Assembly (NCBI GenBank): GCA_964409165.1
Contig: CAYPCH010000005.1
Location: forward strand, 1 to 56,820
DNA from: CAYPCH01 sp964409165
Lineage (GTDB): Bacteria; Bacillota; Clostridia; Acetivibrionales; Acetivibrionaceae
Length of the DNA: 56,820 nt
Direction: 5' to 3'
The notes beneath the pieces were generated by a model. That model saw only the letters and a program-made list of their open reading frames with translations, was not told where the DNA came from and ran no database searches. The first letter of the stretch is position 1. Each line of letters begins with the position of its first letter. A program made the translations under genes and the position numbers. Below, piece by piece: positions 40,890 to 49,800 of this stretch.

Positions 40890-41724
40890 ATGTCTGAAAT
40901 TATAAAACCAATAAAACGCTCATATGTAAGATTAAAATTAGGCAGGTTATATTATGGGATGCTACGAAAAATTTTATGGGTTAGAATGAGCAAAACATTT
41001 GCATCTGATTACCAACAAGAAAGATTGCCTTTTTCATACTTTTCACATAAAACAATATTGCTCCGAAAACTAAAAGATGTTGATATGTGGTTGCAGTATA
41101 ATAAAATAATTAATTTGGAAATAGCTACCAAAAAAACTTAATGGTGTTTTAATTCGCCCGGGAGAAATTTTTAGCTATTGGAGACTAATTGGAAAACCAT
41201 CGAAAAATAAAGGCTATGTTGACGGAATGATTTTAAAAAACGGAACTTTTTGTGTAGGTAAAGGTGGTGGTTTGTGTCAATTATCCAACTTGATTTTTTG
41301 GATGACAATTCACACTCCACTTACAGTTATTGAACGCCACAGACATGGATATGATGTGTTTCCTGATTCCAATAGAACACAGCCTTTTGGTAGTGGGGCA
41401 ACTTGCTTTTATCCACATGGTGATTTGATGATTCAAAACAATACACAGGATACATATCAACTCTTTGTATCTGTTGGAGAAGAATATCTTGAAGGGGAAT
41501 GGCGTATATCATCCCAACCTAAATATACATTTGGGGTAATTGAAAAAAATCATAAAATGAAAAGTGAGTATTGGGGAGGATACAGCAGACATAATGAACT
41601 GTATCAGCAGATATTTGACCTTAAAGGGAAAATGATTAATGAACAACTGATTGTAAAAAACTCTGCAATTATGATGTACTCTCCTTTTTTAGAGGATACT
41701 TCTAACAAAAAAAATGAATATTAA
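40890..41724 (+). pseudogene. VanW-family protein split by a frameshift
   Basis: The first part starts at the ATG at 40890 (GGGGTG upstream) and runs 83 codons to a stop at 41139. The next frame carries on without a gap from KLNGVLIRPGEIFSYWRLIG, with the VanW hallmark GGGLCQLSN and ERHRHGYDVFP, to the stop at 41722-41724. The break lies in a run of seven A at 41110-41116; removing one A restores a single frame of about 277 residues. VanW proteins are accessory to some glycopeptide-resistance clusters, but the family is broad and of unknown function; no van genes are here. It could be true decay, slippage or a homopolymer sequencing error. Confidence 0.8.
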
Positions 41725-41843
41725 TTGGACTTTTAGTAGGCGTTCAATATAGATTGTTGTTTATTGATTATATTTGTATTAATATATCTTTAAGTGGTTT
41801 TTATAAAGGAATGAATAATGAAGTGTTTAGGGAGTAGATATAA

Positions 41844-42956
41844 ATGAAAAAGATTATATTTGTTATTATATTTGCAGCAATATTTAATGGTTCTTTTGTT
41901 TTCACAGTAAAATCACATAATGAGCCTGAATTATATAGTATTTCACAAAATAGTGAAGGTATGTATGTAGTTGTAGGAGAAAATGGTACTATAATGGTAT
42001 CTGAAGAGGGATTGAATTTTATTGTTCAAGAGTCTGATACTAATAAAACCCTGCACGATGTAACATGGGCCATGAATAGGTTTGTTGCTGTAGGAGAGGC
42101 TGGCACGGTATTGACCTCTATTGATGGAAAGGGGTGGGAATCAGAGAGTGTTGACTCGGATGTCGACCTTTATGGTGTAGCTTGCAACGGCAGTCGGTTT
42201 GTTGCGGTTGGAAATACAGGAACAGTACTTGTTTCGGATGATGGTGCTAAATGGATGAGAATAAGAATGGCGACAATGGAACGTCTTCATAGCGTAATAT
42301 GGTTAAATGGCAGATATATAGTAACCGGAGGAGGAAGGCAGGTATTGACTTCAGAAGATGGAATTACGTGGGAAGAGCCTATCTCGGACAGGTCATCAGA
42401 CAACTTATCAGGTATAGCGTGGAACGGCACCAGATATGTAATTACAGGCGACCGCTTAGGAATATTTGTTTCAGAGGATGGCAGTGAATGGACGGATAGC
42501 GGGAAGGTTTATGAACAGACGGGAATTGATTCTGATGTTAATCTGTATGGAGTTGTATGGGGGAATAATAGATTTTTTGCTGTAGGAGATGACGGGGTTG
42601 TTATCTCTTCTATTGATGGATATTACTGGTACAGGGAGAAAAGTTCCGTAAAGAACCGACTGAGAGATATTTTTTATGAAGAAAACGGATATATTGCAGT
42701 TGGTGGTGAGGGCATAATTCTTGCTTCGGAGGACGGATTCGGCTGGAAAAGCATAGCGGGAAGTTCTTCAGTTTCAACGGATACTCCTTTGATAACTGTT
42801 ACACCCAAGGATGGTAATTCAACGCAACCTGATATGAAGAATAATGAGCAGAGCAAAAAAGGTTATGCGGATAGTGAATTGATAATATGGACTATAGCAG
42901 GAGTGGTAATTGTTTTTCTTGCTTGTATATATATTATGAGGAAAAAAAGAAAATAG
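41844..42956 (+). CDS. Secreted, membrane-anchored beta-propeller protein
   Basis: 370 residues. It has an N-terminal signal peptide (MKKIIFVIIFAAIFNGSFVF), then about seven repeats of roughly 42 residues of the type 'FVAVGxxGTVLxSxDGxxW' (for example RFVAVGEAGTVLTSIDG, RFVAVGNTGTVLVSDDG, RYVITGDRLGIFVSEDG). A Pro/Ser/Thr-rich spacer and a C-terminal membrane helix with basic tail (WTIAGVVIVFLACIYIMRKK) complete it. The repeats resemble BNR/photosystem II assembly-type propeller blades. It probably sits on the outer face of the membrane as a binding or scaffold protein. The substrate is unknown and the gene stands alone. Confidence 0.75.
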   Translation: MKKIIFVIIFAAIFNGSFVFTVKSHNEPELYSISQNSEGMYVVVGENGTIMVSEEGLNFIVQESDTNKTLHDVTWAMNRFVAVGEAGTVLTSIDGKGWESESVDSDVDLYGVACNGSRFVAVGNTGTVLVSDDGAKWMRIRMATMERLHSVIWLNGRYIVTGGGRQVLTSEDGITWEEPISDRSSDNLSGIAWNGTRYVITGDRLGIFVSEDGSEWTDSGKVYEQTGIDSDVNLYGVVWGNNRFFAVGDDGVVISSIDGYYWYREKSSVKNRLRDIFYEENGYIAVGGEGIILASEDGFGWKSIAGSSSVSTDTPLITVTPKDGNSTQPDMKNNEQSKKGYADSELIIWTIAGVVIVFLACIYIMRKKRK

Positions 42957-43011
42957 TAGGAATTCATTTGTTTATTTATTGTTGAATACTTTATTAAGAA
43001 CCAAAATTTTG

Positions 43012-43040
43012 TTGTAATATGATGCATCTTTTGCTAATAT
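43012..43040 (+). promoter_or_regulatory. Predicted promoter of the LoaP-led biosynthetic operon
   Basis: TTGTAA (43012-43017), 17 bases, TAATAT (43035-43040) with an extended TG. It would give a leader of about 200 bases before the first gene. Confidence 0.4.
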
Positions 43041-43123
43041 ATAAAGTAATAATTACTAGAGATTAAGCTAGAGTATTTAATATAATGATTTTGAAGGGGT
43101 AGTTTATAAGCACTTACTAGGTT

Positions 43124-43201
43124 GTTAATCGTTGGAGGGTCACGTTAACCACTGAATGGGAATATTTGTTTTAAACTATAACAGCTTATCTAATAGGTAA
43201 G
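43124..43201 (+). promoter_or_regulatory. Structured leader: possible LoaP target hairpins
   Basis: Two hairpins lie in the leader. One is GTTAA-t-CGT / ACG-TTAAC (43124-43132 with 43142-43149) with the loop TGGAGGGTC. The other is CTTATCT/AGGTAAG (43185-43191 with 43195-43201). LoaP proteins bind an RNA hairpin in the leader of the operon they antiterminate, so the first hairpin is a candidate site. This is inference; I do not know the consensus for this group. Confidence 0.35.
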
Positions 43202-43250
43202 TAACTGGCGAAGCTATGTATATGCAGTTATTAATTGTGAGGGAGTATAT

Positions 43251-43775
43251 ATGTATTGGTATGTGCTTTTTGTACAAACAGGCCGAGAGCATAAAGTTGA
43301 GAGTTTTTTAAAAGAGCAGTTAGATTTAGAAATCTTTTTTCCTTTTGTGCCAATGCAGGAGATACTTTTTAAGAAAGCTGGAATGATAAAAAAGGAATTG
43401 AAACCATTGTTTCCTGGTTATGTTTTTATTGAAACACGAATACCGGATAAAGAATTTTTAAAAGCGGTTAGTATTCCGGTATATGCTTCCCATGATATAA
43501 TTAGTATACTCAAGTACTCAGAAAATGAGATTTCCATGAAGGAATCCGAAAAAAAGCTGTTGCTGAGATTATGTAATGACTATTTCTGTATAGAATCATC
43601 AAGAGGTATTATTGAAGGAGACAGGATATATATAACCGAAGGGCCTTTGAGAGGTTTGGAAAGTACTATAAAGAAAGTAAACAGACATACAAGACAGACA
43701 CTCATAGAATTGGAGATTTTAGGAGGTAAAAGATTTGTAAGTGTTCCATTGGAGATTGTTGACAAGATTAGCTAA
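43251..43775 (+). CDS. loaP: LoaP-type NusG paralog (transcription antiterminator)
   Basis: 174 residues. The NusG N-terminal domain begins MYWYVLFVQTGREHKVESFL, with the FPGYVFIE motif that faces RNA polymerase. A KOW domain lies near the C-terminus (GDRIYITEGPLRGLESTI). It is shorter than housekeeping NusG and is encoded at the head of a polyketide-type operon, the known genomic setting of LoaP, which promotes processive antitermination of long biosynthetic operons in Bacillus. The operon below extends at least 13.5 kb, consistent with a need for processivity. The assignment rests on family resemblance and context. Confidence 0.85.
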   Translation: MYWYVLFVQTGREHKVESFLKEQLDLEIFFPFVPMQEILFKKAGMIKKELKPLFPGYVFIETRIPDKEFLKAVSIPVYASHDIISILKYSENEISMKESEKKLLLRLCNDYFCIESSRGIIEGDRIYITEGPLRGLESTIKKVNRHTRQTLIELEILGGKRFVSVPLEIVDKIS

Positions 43776-43833
43776 AATAGAATTTATTGAAAAGGGCTAT
43801 TAAAAAACTCTATTAAAGATGAAAGAATTGTTT

Positions 43834-44592
43834 ATGAGAATTTATGCGATATCAGATATACATGCTGACTATAGTGAAAACAGAACTTGGATAAATAACT
43901 TATCCAAGTTTGAGTACACAGATGATATTATTATTATTGCCGGAGATATCTCGGATGACTTATACTTGCTTGAAAAAACCCTTATAGCCTTTAAAAAAAG
44001 GTTTCATAAGGTTTTTTTTCTTCCCGGAAATCATGATTTATGGATAAGACGTGATAAAAAAAAAGACTCCATGGAAAAGTTTTTTAATGTTTTACAGATT
44101 GCTGATTCATGCGGTATATATATTAATCCATGGACTTGCGGAAAAGTATCAATTGTACCTTTGTATTCATGGTATGATTATACATTTGGAAAACCTCATA
44201 ATGATTTAATGGCTTGTTGGTCAGATTTTTTTTATTGTTGCTGGCCAGAAGGATATAGTATTGAGACTATCTGTCAAAAATTTTTATTGATGAATACGGA
44301 TAGCTTGAAAACAGCTAACGAGTTTATAATATCATATTCACATTTTCTGCCTTCGCTTAATTTAATAAAGGCAAATGAGTTTGGTAGCAAATATTTTTTT
44401 AACCCTGTATTGGGAAGTGCATTTTTGATGGAGCAGATAAAAAAACTTGGTTCTAAGATACATGTTTATGGGCACAGCCATATTAATCTGTGCAAGAAAA
44501 TGGATGGGATATTGTATGTTAACAATGCCTATGGATATCCTTATGAAAGCCATATAGCCTCTAAAAAGATACAGTGCATATTTAGCTTTTAG
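43834..44592 (+). CDS. Calcineurin-like metallophosphoesterase
   Basis: 252 residues from the ATG at 43834, the usual family start MRIYAISDIHADY; an ATG at 43819 would add five residues. All five metal-site blocks are visible: SDIHAD, AGDISDD, PGNHDLW, the late SYSHF and GHSHIN. It is a dimetal phosphoesterase of the YkuE/Icc-like type. A role in a polyketide-type operon is not standard. It could hydrolyse a phosphoester intermediate or a phosphopantetheine-derived product. It lies 58 bases after loaP and 54 before the phosphopantetheinyl transferase. Confidence 0.8.
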   Translation: MRIYAISDIHADYSENRTWINNLSKFEYTDDIIIIAGDISDDLYLLEKTLIAFKKRFHKVFFLPGNHDLWIRRDKKKDSMEKFFNVLQIADSCGIYINPWTCGKVSIVPLYSWYDYTFGKPHNDLMACWSDFFYCCWPEGYSIETICQKFLLMNTDSLKTANEFIISYSHFLPSLNLIKANEFGSKYFFNPVLGSAFLMEQIKKLGSKIHVYGHSHINLCKKMDGILYVNNAYGYPYESHIASKKIQCIFSF

Positions 44593-44646
44593 TAGCATCA
44601 AAATAGTTATAGTGCAAAAATAGTTGAAAGTGTAGGGGGTACAAAA

Positions 44647-45420
44647 ATGAAGGAACATTCACATGTTGCATATACCGAAGAAATAGTTTTGAGAATTAAA
44701 GAGAATTCATATAAAGCATTTTTAGGTGTATGTAATTTTTGTGACTCGTCTGATTATTATGAGAAAGTAGTGGAGTATTTTCATCCAAACGAAAAAAGCT
44801 ATTATAGCGACTTGAAGTTTAAGAAGAGAATAAAAGACTATACTATAGGCAGATATTGTGCAAAGTTGGCTGTAGCAGATTTTATTGGTCGGGAAAATTT
44901 GAATTCTATACATATAAGAAACGGTCTTTTTAATCATCCTATAGTGAGTTGTGGTTGCGGGGACAATATTCAGGTCAGCATAACACATTGCGATCATATA
45001 GGCATGGCTGTGACGTTTTTAGAAGACTATCCACTGGGAATAGATTTGGAAAATATTAGCGATAAGAATCTTTACATTATGGAGAAGCAACTTACTCCTT
45101 CAGAAAAAAAACTAATTAATGATACTTTTAATGGAACTGAATATTTAAGTGCAGTTTTCTGGGCAGCAAAGGAGTCTTTGTCGAAAGTATTGAAGACTGG
45201 ATTTATTGCTCCTTTGGAAATTTTTGAAATTGATGGTATTGGAGTATATGACAGGTATTTTCTTTGTACATTTAAGAATTTTCCACATTATAAGGCGTTT
45301 TCTTCAATAATCGGAAAGTATGTATTTTCCCTTGCATATCCTCGTGGTACTGAAATTAATTTAAATTTAAACAATATGGAAAAGGTATTTGGCTTAAGGA
45401 ATGATTCATCAACAGCATAA
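44647..45420 (+). CDS. 4'-phosphopantetheinyl transferase (Sfp type)
   Basis: 257 residues. The Sfp-family signature is present: magnesium site LGIDLEN, later FWAAKESLSKVLKTG, plus the N-terminal GRYCAKLAVADF region and the ITHCDHIGMAV segment. It transfers phosphopantetheine from CoA to the Ser of carrier proteins, turning apo-ACP into holo-ACP. The obvious substrate is the ACP at 49549 (Ser39) and any downstream megasynthase. It is in the same operon, 54 bases after the phosphoesterase gene. Confidence 0.88.
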   Translation: MKEHSHVAYTEEIVLRIKENSYKAFLGVCNFCDSSDYYEKVVEYFHPNEKSYYSDLKFKKRIKDYTIGRYCAKLAVADFIGRENLNSIHIRNGLFNHPIVSCGCGDNIQVSITHCDHIGMAVTFLEDYPLGIDLENISDKNLYIMEKQLTPSEKKLINDTFNGTEYLSAVFWAAKESLSKVLKTGFIAPLEIFEIDGIGVYDRYFLCTFKNFPHYKAFSSIIGKYVFSLAYPRGTEINLNLNNMEKVFGLRNDSSTA

Positions 45421-45438
45421 ATCTATGGAAGTGAAATA

Positions 45439-46116
45439 ATGGATAAAAAACAAAGCATACATGTACTAAAATTGTGTTTTTTTAATTTTGTGAACTACAG
45501 CTATATAATATTTGATCAAGCACACAGGCAGGCTGTAATAATAGATCCAGTGTGGGAATTTGACAAAATAACGGATAAAATGACAGAACTTGATGCTGAG
45601 CTAACCAGCGTTTTATTAACACACTCTCATTTTGACCATACAAACCTGGCAGAGCGGGTTGCAGAAAAGTATAATGCCAATATTTATATGTTACATAAAG
45701 AAATAGAATATTATAAGTTTAATTGTAAAAGACTGAATTCTCTTTATGATGGAGATATACTAAAATTTGGAGATACTGCTATAGAGTGTATTCATACACC
45801 GGGACATACTGTAGGAAGTGCTTGCTTCCTTATAAATGACAGTATGTTTACAGGTGATTTTATATTTATCGAAGGCTGTGGTGTTTGTACATATAAAGGT
45901 GCTTCAGCAAGAGATATGTTTATAAGCATACAGAAAATAAAGTCAAGAATACCTTTGAATACACATATTTTTCCGGGGCATTCCTATGGAAAATCTCCAG
46001 GTTATCCTCTAAAATATTTACTTGAAAATAATATTTATTTTCAGATCAATAATATGGATAAGTTTATAGAATTCAGACAAAGAAAAAACCAGAAAGGAAT
46101 TTTTGATTTTAAATAA
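45439..46116 (+). CDS. PksB-like metallo-beta-lactamase-fold hydrolase
   Basis: 225 residues with the zinc motif THSHFDH (61-67), a third His in TPGHTVGS and Asp in FTGDFIF. The fold is glyoxalase II-like. Zn hydrolases of this type (PksB/BaeB) head trans-AT polyketide operons and act in trans to hydrolyse blocked or incorrect acyl-thioesters. Its position before acyltransferase genes matches the pks/bae order. The start GTGAAATAATGG has a modest ribosome site, 18 bases after the preceding stop. Confidence 0.82.
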   Translation: MDKKQSIHVLKLCFFNFVNYSYIIFDQAHRQAVIIDPVWEFDKITDKMTELDAELTSVLLTHSHFDHTNLAERVAEKYNANIYMLHKEIEYYKFNCKRLNSLYDGDILKFGDTAIECIHTPGHTVGSACFLINDSMFTGDFIFIEGCGVCTYKGASARDMFISIQKIKSRIPLNTHIFPGHSYGKSPGYPLKYLLENNIYFQINNMDKFIEFRQRKNQKGIFDFK

Positions 46117-46129
46117 ATTTGGTGAGGAT

Positions 46130-47134
46130 ATGACAGATATTCTAGACTTGTCAGTTAGTAAAAATATATTTAAGAATACCAATAAGAGTGTTGTTTTTAT
46201 GTATTCTGGACAAGGTTCCCAGTACTATGGAATGGCAAGATCTCTTTATGAGGAAAATTCTATTTTCAGACAAAGCATGGAAAGTCTTGACAAGATAGTT
46301 AAAGGAGTCGTCGGAAGGTCGGTGATACGTGAACTGTATTTCAGTGGAAAGACCTTGAGCCATTCCTTTGACCAATTAATACTGACACATCCGGCTATTT
46401 TTATGGTAGAATATTCATTGACAGAAATGCTTATGAACGATGGTATCAGACCTGATGAAATAATAGGATCCAGTCTTGGTTTGTATACATGCCTCTCGGT
46501 AGCAGAGGCAATTAAGCCTGAAGAAATGCTGGAGTTTATTATAAGACAGGCAATGATTATTGAACAGAATTGCAGATGTGGCGGAATGATTGCAATTTTG
46601 GACGATTACAGGCTTTTTTGTAATATGCCCGTAATGTATAATAATGCAGAACTGATTTCAATAAGTCATGATAACCATTTTGTTATTTCAGGACATATTG
46701 AAGGAATTGATATTGTTGAGTGCTTTTTAGAGGAAAATAAAATTACATATTTCAGGCTTCCTGTTAGTTACGGCTTCCATTCTAAAAATATTGATCCTGC
46801 ATACGAGAAATTGCTAAAACTAGCTGAGAAGATCACTATCAAACAGTCTCGGTTTGATATTTATTCAATAAAAGGTACCCATAGATTAAAAAAAATACAG
46901 TCAGAGTTTCTATGGGATATTGTTAGAGAAAGTATTGAGTTTCCAACGATTTTGCAAAGCTTTAACAATGACGAATTTAATGTATTTATTGATATGGGTC
47001 CTGCCGGGACTCTTGCCAATATTGCAAAAGGCATTATAAAAAAAGATACGCACTTATTTAGCATTATTAGTCAGTTTAATACAGAGCAGAAGAACATTGA
47101 AAATATAAAAAAATATATAAATAGCAGACTTTGA
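46130..47134 (+). CDS. Trans-acting acyltransferase/acyl hydrolase (PksC/PedC-like)
   Basis: 334 residues from the ATG at 46130 (a TTG at 46103 overlapping the previous gene is possible). It is a FabD fold: SGQGSQYYGMA, and the nucleophile elbow GSSLG (residues 113-117), where the usual His of GHSLG is replaced by Ser. A GFHSK motif supplies the catalytic His, and the substrate-Arg region reads IIRQAMIIEQ. In trans-AT systems one AT loads malonyl units and another often acts as an editing acyl hydrolase. The altered elbow makes an editing or unusual-substrate role more likely here. The neighbouring AT-ER fusion has the canonical elbow. Confidence 0.82.
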   Translation: MTDILDLSVSKNIFKNTNKSVVFMYSGQGSQYYGMARSLYEENSIFRQSMESLDKIVKGVVGRSVIRELYFSGKTLSHSFDQLILTHPAIFMVEYSLTEMLMNDGIRPDEIIGSSLGLYTCLSVAEAIKPEEMLEFIIRQAMIIEQNCRCGGMIAILDDYRLFCNMPVMYNNAELISISHDNHFVISGHIEGIDIVECFLEENKITYFRLPVSYGFHSKNIDPAYEKLLKLAEKITIKQSRFDIYSIKGTHRLKKIQSEFLWDIVRESIEFPTILQSFNNDEFNVFIDMGPAGTLANIAKGIIKKDTHLFSIISQFNTEQKNIENIKKYINSRL

Positions 47135-47170
47135 AATTATAGTATAAGTTATACAAGGGGGGAATTACTA

Positions 47171-49513
47171 ATGATAGTTTATTTATTTCCGGGGCAAGGC
47201 TCTCAGCAGAAGGGCATGGGGGCTGAATATTTTGATGAGTTTAAGCAACTTGTTGACGAAGCTGACGGCATACTTGGTTATTCAATTCGTAGACTTTGTC
47301 TGGAGGATCCAGAAAATCGGCTTGGATTTACACAGTATACACAGCCAGCGCTATTTGTAGTGAATGCAATGAGTTATTATAAGAAATTACAGGAGAATGG
47401 AATAAAAGCTGATTATGTTGCCGGACATAGTCTTGGAGAGTATAATGCATTACTGGCCGCAGAAGTTTTTGATTTTTCAACAGGATTGCAACTTGTTAAA
47501 AAAAGAGGTGAACTGATGGGACAGGCAATGGGAGGAGGAATGGCAGCTGTAATAGGTTTGAAAGAGGAAGAAGTCCGGAAGGTTTTAACTGAAAACAAGC
47601 TTGATACAATAGATATAGCCAATTTAAATACTCCTACTCAAATTGTTCTTTCAGGGAAGCAATCTGATATTGAAAATGCTAAAAGTATATTTGAAGACTC
47701 GGGAGCAAGAAACTATATATTACTTAAGGTCAGCGGAGCTTTTCACTCAAGATACATGGAAAGTTCAAGAAGAGAATTTCAAAAGTATATGGAACAGTTC
47801 GAATTTAATCTTCCCCAAATACCTGTAATATCAAATGTTTTTGCAAGACCATATAAAAAGAATGATGTTAAAAGTACATTGATCAGCCAGATAACTTCTT
47901 CGGTAAAATGGACCGAAAGTATCAGATATCTGATGGGAAAAGGTGAGGCAGATTTCATACAGATAGGTCCAGGTAATGTTTTGTCGGGGATGATAAAAAG
48001 TATTAAAAGAGAGGCTGAACCAATTTTTGTAGAAAATGAAGGAGATTTTCATCAAGATGAACAAAGTGTATCTAAAGAAGATGAAATAAAATCTTCGGAC
48101 AATGGGAATGGTTCAGTCAAAAAAGAAGTCAACAGTATTAAATCAAATTCAGTTGATTTATCAGAGGTAACTGTTGATAGATCAGGAGATGCTCAGATTG
48201 CTCAAAAGCTTGGGAGTGAAAGCTTTAAGGTGGATTATGGACTGAAATATGCGTATTTAGCAGGTGCCATGTATAAAGGAATTGCCTCTAAGGAAATGGT
48301 TGCAAAAATAGGTAAATCAGGTATGATGGGTTTCTTTGGTTCGGGAGGTCTTGAGTTGAGAGAGATTGAAGAAGCTATCCGGTATCTACAAAATGAATTG
48401 GACAATGGTGAAGCTTTTGGAATGAACTTACTATATAGTCCGAATGAACCTGGTAAAGAGGAAGAAATGGTAAATCTTTATTTGAAATATGGAATAAGGA
48501 ATGTTGAGGCTTCTGCCTATATGAGCATGACTCCTGCCCTTGTAAAATATAGATTAAAAGGGATAAAAAAGGACAGGACAGGAAGAGTTGTTTCTGTAAA
48601 CAAAATTATTGCAAAGGTTTCAAGACCTGAAGTTGCAGAAGCTTTTTTAAGTCCTGCACCTGGCAGGATAGTTGAAAAATTGCTCAATGACAACAAAATT
48701 ACTGCTCTAGAAGCAGAATTATCAAAGGAGTTGCCTGTAGCTGAGGATATATGTGTTGAAGCTGATTCGGGGGGACACTCGGATCATAGTGTAGCTTATG
48801 CTTTAATACCTACAATGATTCGCCTCCGGGATGAAATGATGAATAAGTATAACTATAAAAAACTGATAAGAGTTGGAGCTGCAGGTGGAATAGGTACTCC
48901 TGAAGCGGTTGCTGCATCTTTTATTATGGGAGCAGAATTTGTAATGACGGGTTCTATTAATCAATGCACAGTTGAAGCACGAACTAGTGATACTGTAAAA
49001 GATATGCTGCAGCAGATAAATGTTCAGGATACAGAATATGCGCCTGCAGGAGACATGTTTGAGTTCGGAGCAAAGGTGCAGGTTATGAAAAAGGGTGTAT
49101 TCTTTCCCGCACGGGCAAATAAACTTTTTGAACTATACAGGCAGTATAATTCCATAGCAGAAATTGATGAAAAGACTAAAAAGCAGATACAGGAGAAGTA
49201 TTTCAAAAAAAGCTTTGAGCAGGTTTATAATGATATCAAGTTATACTATTCGAAGGATGAAATTGAAAAAGCAGAAAGAAATCCTAAGCATAAAATGGCT
49301 CTTATATTCAGATGGTATTTTGGATATTCCACACGCTTAGCACTAAATGGCGATAAGGATAGCCGTGTTGATTATCAAGTGCATTGTGGTCCTGCACTAG
49401 GAGCATTTAATCAATGGGTAAAAGGAACTGCTCTTGAGGATTGGAGAATGAGAAATGTGGATGAGATCGGCAGAAAATTGATGACTGAAGCAGCTATGAT
49501 TCTATTGAAATGA
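47171..49513 (+). CDS. Acyltransferase-enoylreductase fusion (PksE/PfaD type)
   Basis: 780 residues. Residues 1-290 form a malonyl-transacylase: LFPGQGSQQKGMG, GHSLGEY with Ser87, Arg in LVKKRGELMGQA, and AFHSRYM. A charged linker (about 290-345) follows. Residues 350-780 form a PfaD-like flavin enoylreductase: GMMGFFGSGG, ADSGGHSDH, RVGAAGGIGTPEAV, TGSINQCTVEA, and the C-terminal DYQVHCGPALGAFN. This fusion is typical of trans-AT polyketide systems, where it supplies malonyl units and in-trans double-bond reduction. It lies 36 bases after the first AT and 35 before the ACP. Confidence 0.9.
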   Translation: MIVYLFPGQGSQQKGMGAEYFDEFKQLVDEADGILGYSIRRLCLEDPENRLGFTQYTQPALFVVNAMSYYKKLQENGIKADYVAGHSLGEYNALLAAEVFDFSTGLQLVKKRGELMGQAMGGGMAAVIGLKEEEVRKVLTENKLDTIDIANLNTPTQIVLSGKQSDIENAKSIFEDSGARNYILLKVSGAFHSRYMESSRREFQKYMEQFEFNLPQIPVISNVFARPYKKNDVKSTLISQITSSVKWTESIRYLMGKGEADFIQIGPGNVLSGMIKSIKREAEPIFVENEGDFHQDEQSVSKEDEIKSSDNGNGSVKKEVNSIKSNSVDLSEVTVDRSGDAQIAQKLGSESFKVDYGLKYAYLAGAMYKGIASKEMVAKIGKSGMMGFFGSGGLELREIEEAIRYLQNELDNGEAFGMNLLYSPNEPGKEEEMVNLYLKYGIRNVEASAYMSMTPALVKYRLKGIKKDRTGRVVSVNKIIAKVSRPEVAEAFLSPAPGRIVEKLLNDNKITALEAELSKELPVAEDICVEADSGGHSDHSVAYALIPTMIRLRDEMMNKYNYKKLIRVGAAGGIGTPEAVAASFIMGAEFVMTGSINQCTVEARTSDTVKDMLQQINVQDTEYAPAGDMFEFGAKVQVMKKGVFFPARANKLFELYRQYNSIAEIDEKTKKQIQEKYFKKSFEQVYNDIKLYYSKDEIEKAERNPKHKMALIFRWYFGYSTRLALNGDKDSRVDYQVHCGPALGAFNQWVKGTALEDWRMRNVDEIGRKLMTEAAMILLK

Positions 49514-49548
49514 GATTATTATTTTTAATTAATGAGGGGGAATATTAA

Positions 49549-49800
49549 ATGACTAAGGAAAATGTATTTGAAGTTGTTAAGGAAAGTATAATAGAAATCC
49601 TTCCGGATATATCCGATGGTGATATTTTAATAGAAAAGAGCCTGAAAGACTTAGGAGCAAACTCAATAGACCGTATGGATGTAGTAGTGCAATCTATGGA
49701 AACTCTGGGGATAAAAATACCTATGCTGGAGTTCGGGAATATTAAAAATATTCAGGGATTGGTGGACTTGCTTTATGAGAAGAAAGTGGAATTGGGATGA
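49549..49800 (+). CDS. Acyl carrier protein (AcpK type)
   Basis: 83 residues, with GAGGGGG upstream. The phosphopantetheine site is GANSIDRMDV (Ser39), in place of the usual DSLD, a variant seen in the free-standing ACPs of HMG-CoA-synthase cassettes. It presumably carries malonyl/acetyl units for beta-branching. The next gene overlaps by 26 bases. Confidence 0.88.
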   Translation: MTKENVFEVVKESIIEILPDISDGDILIEKSLKDLGANSIDRMDVVVQSMETLGIKIPMLEFGNIKNIQGLVDLLYEKKVELG

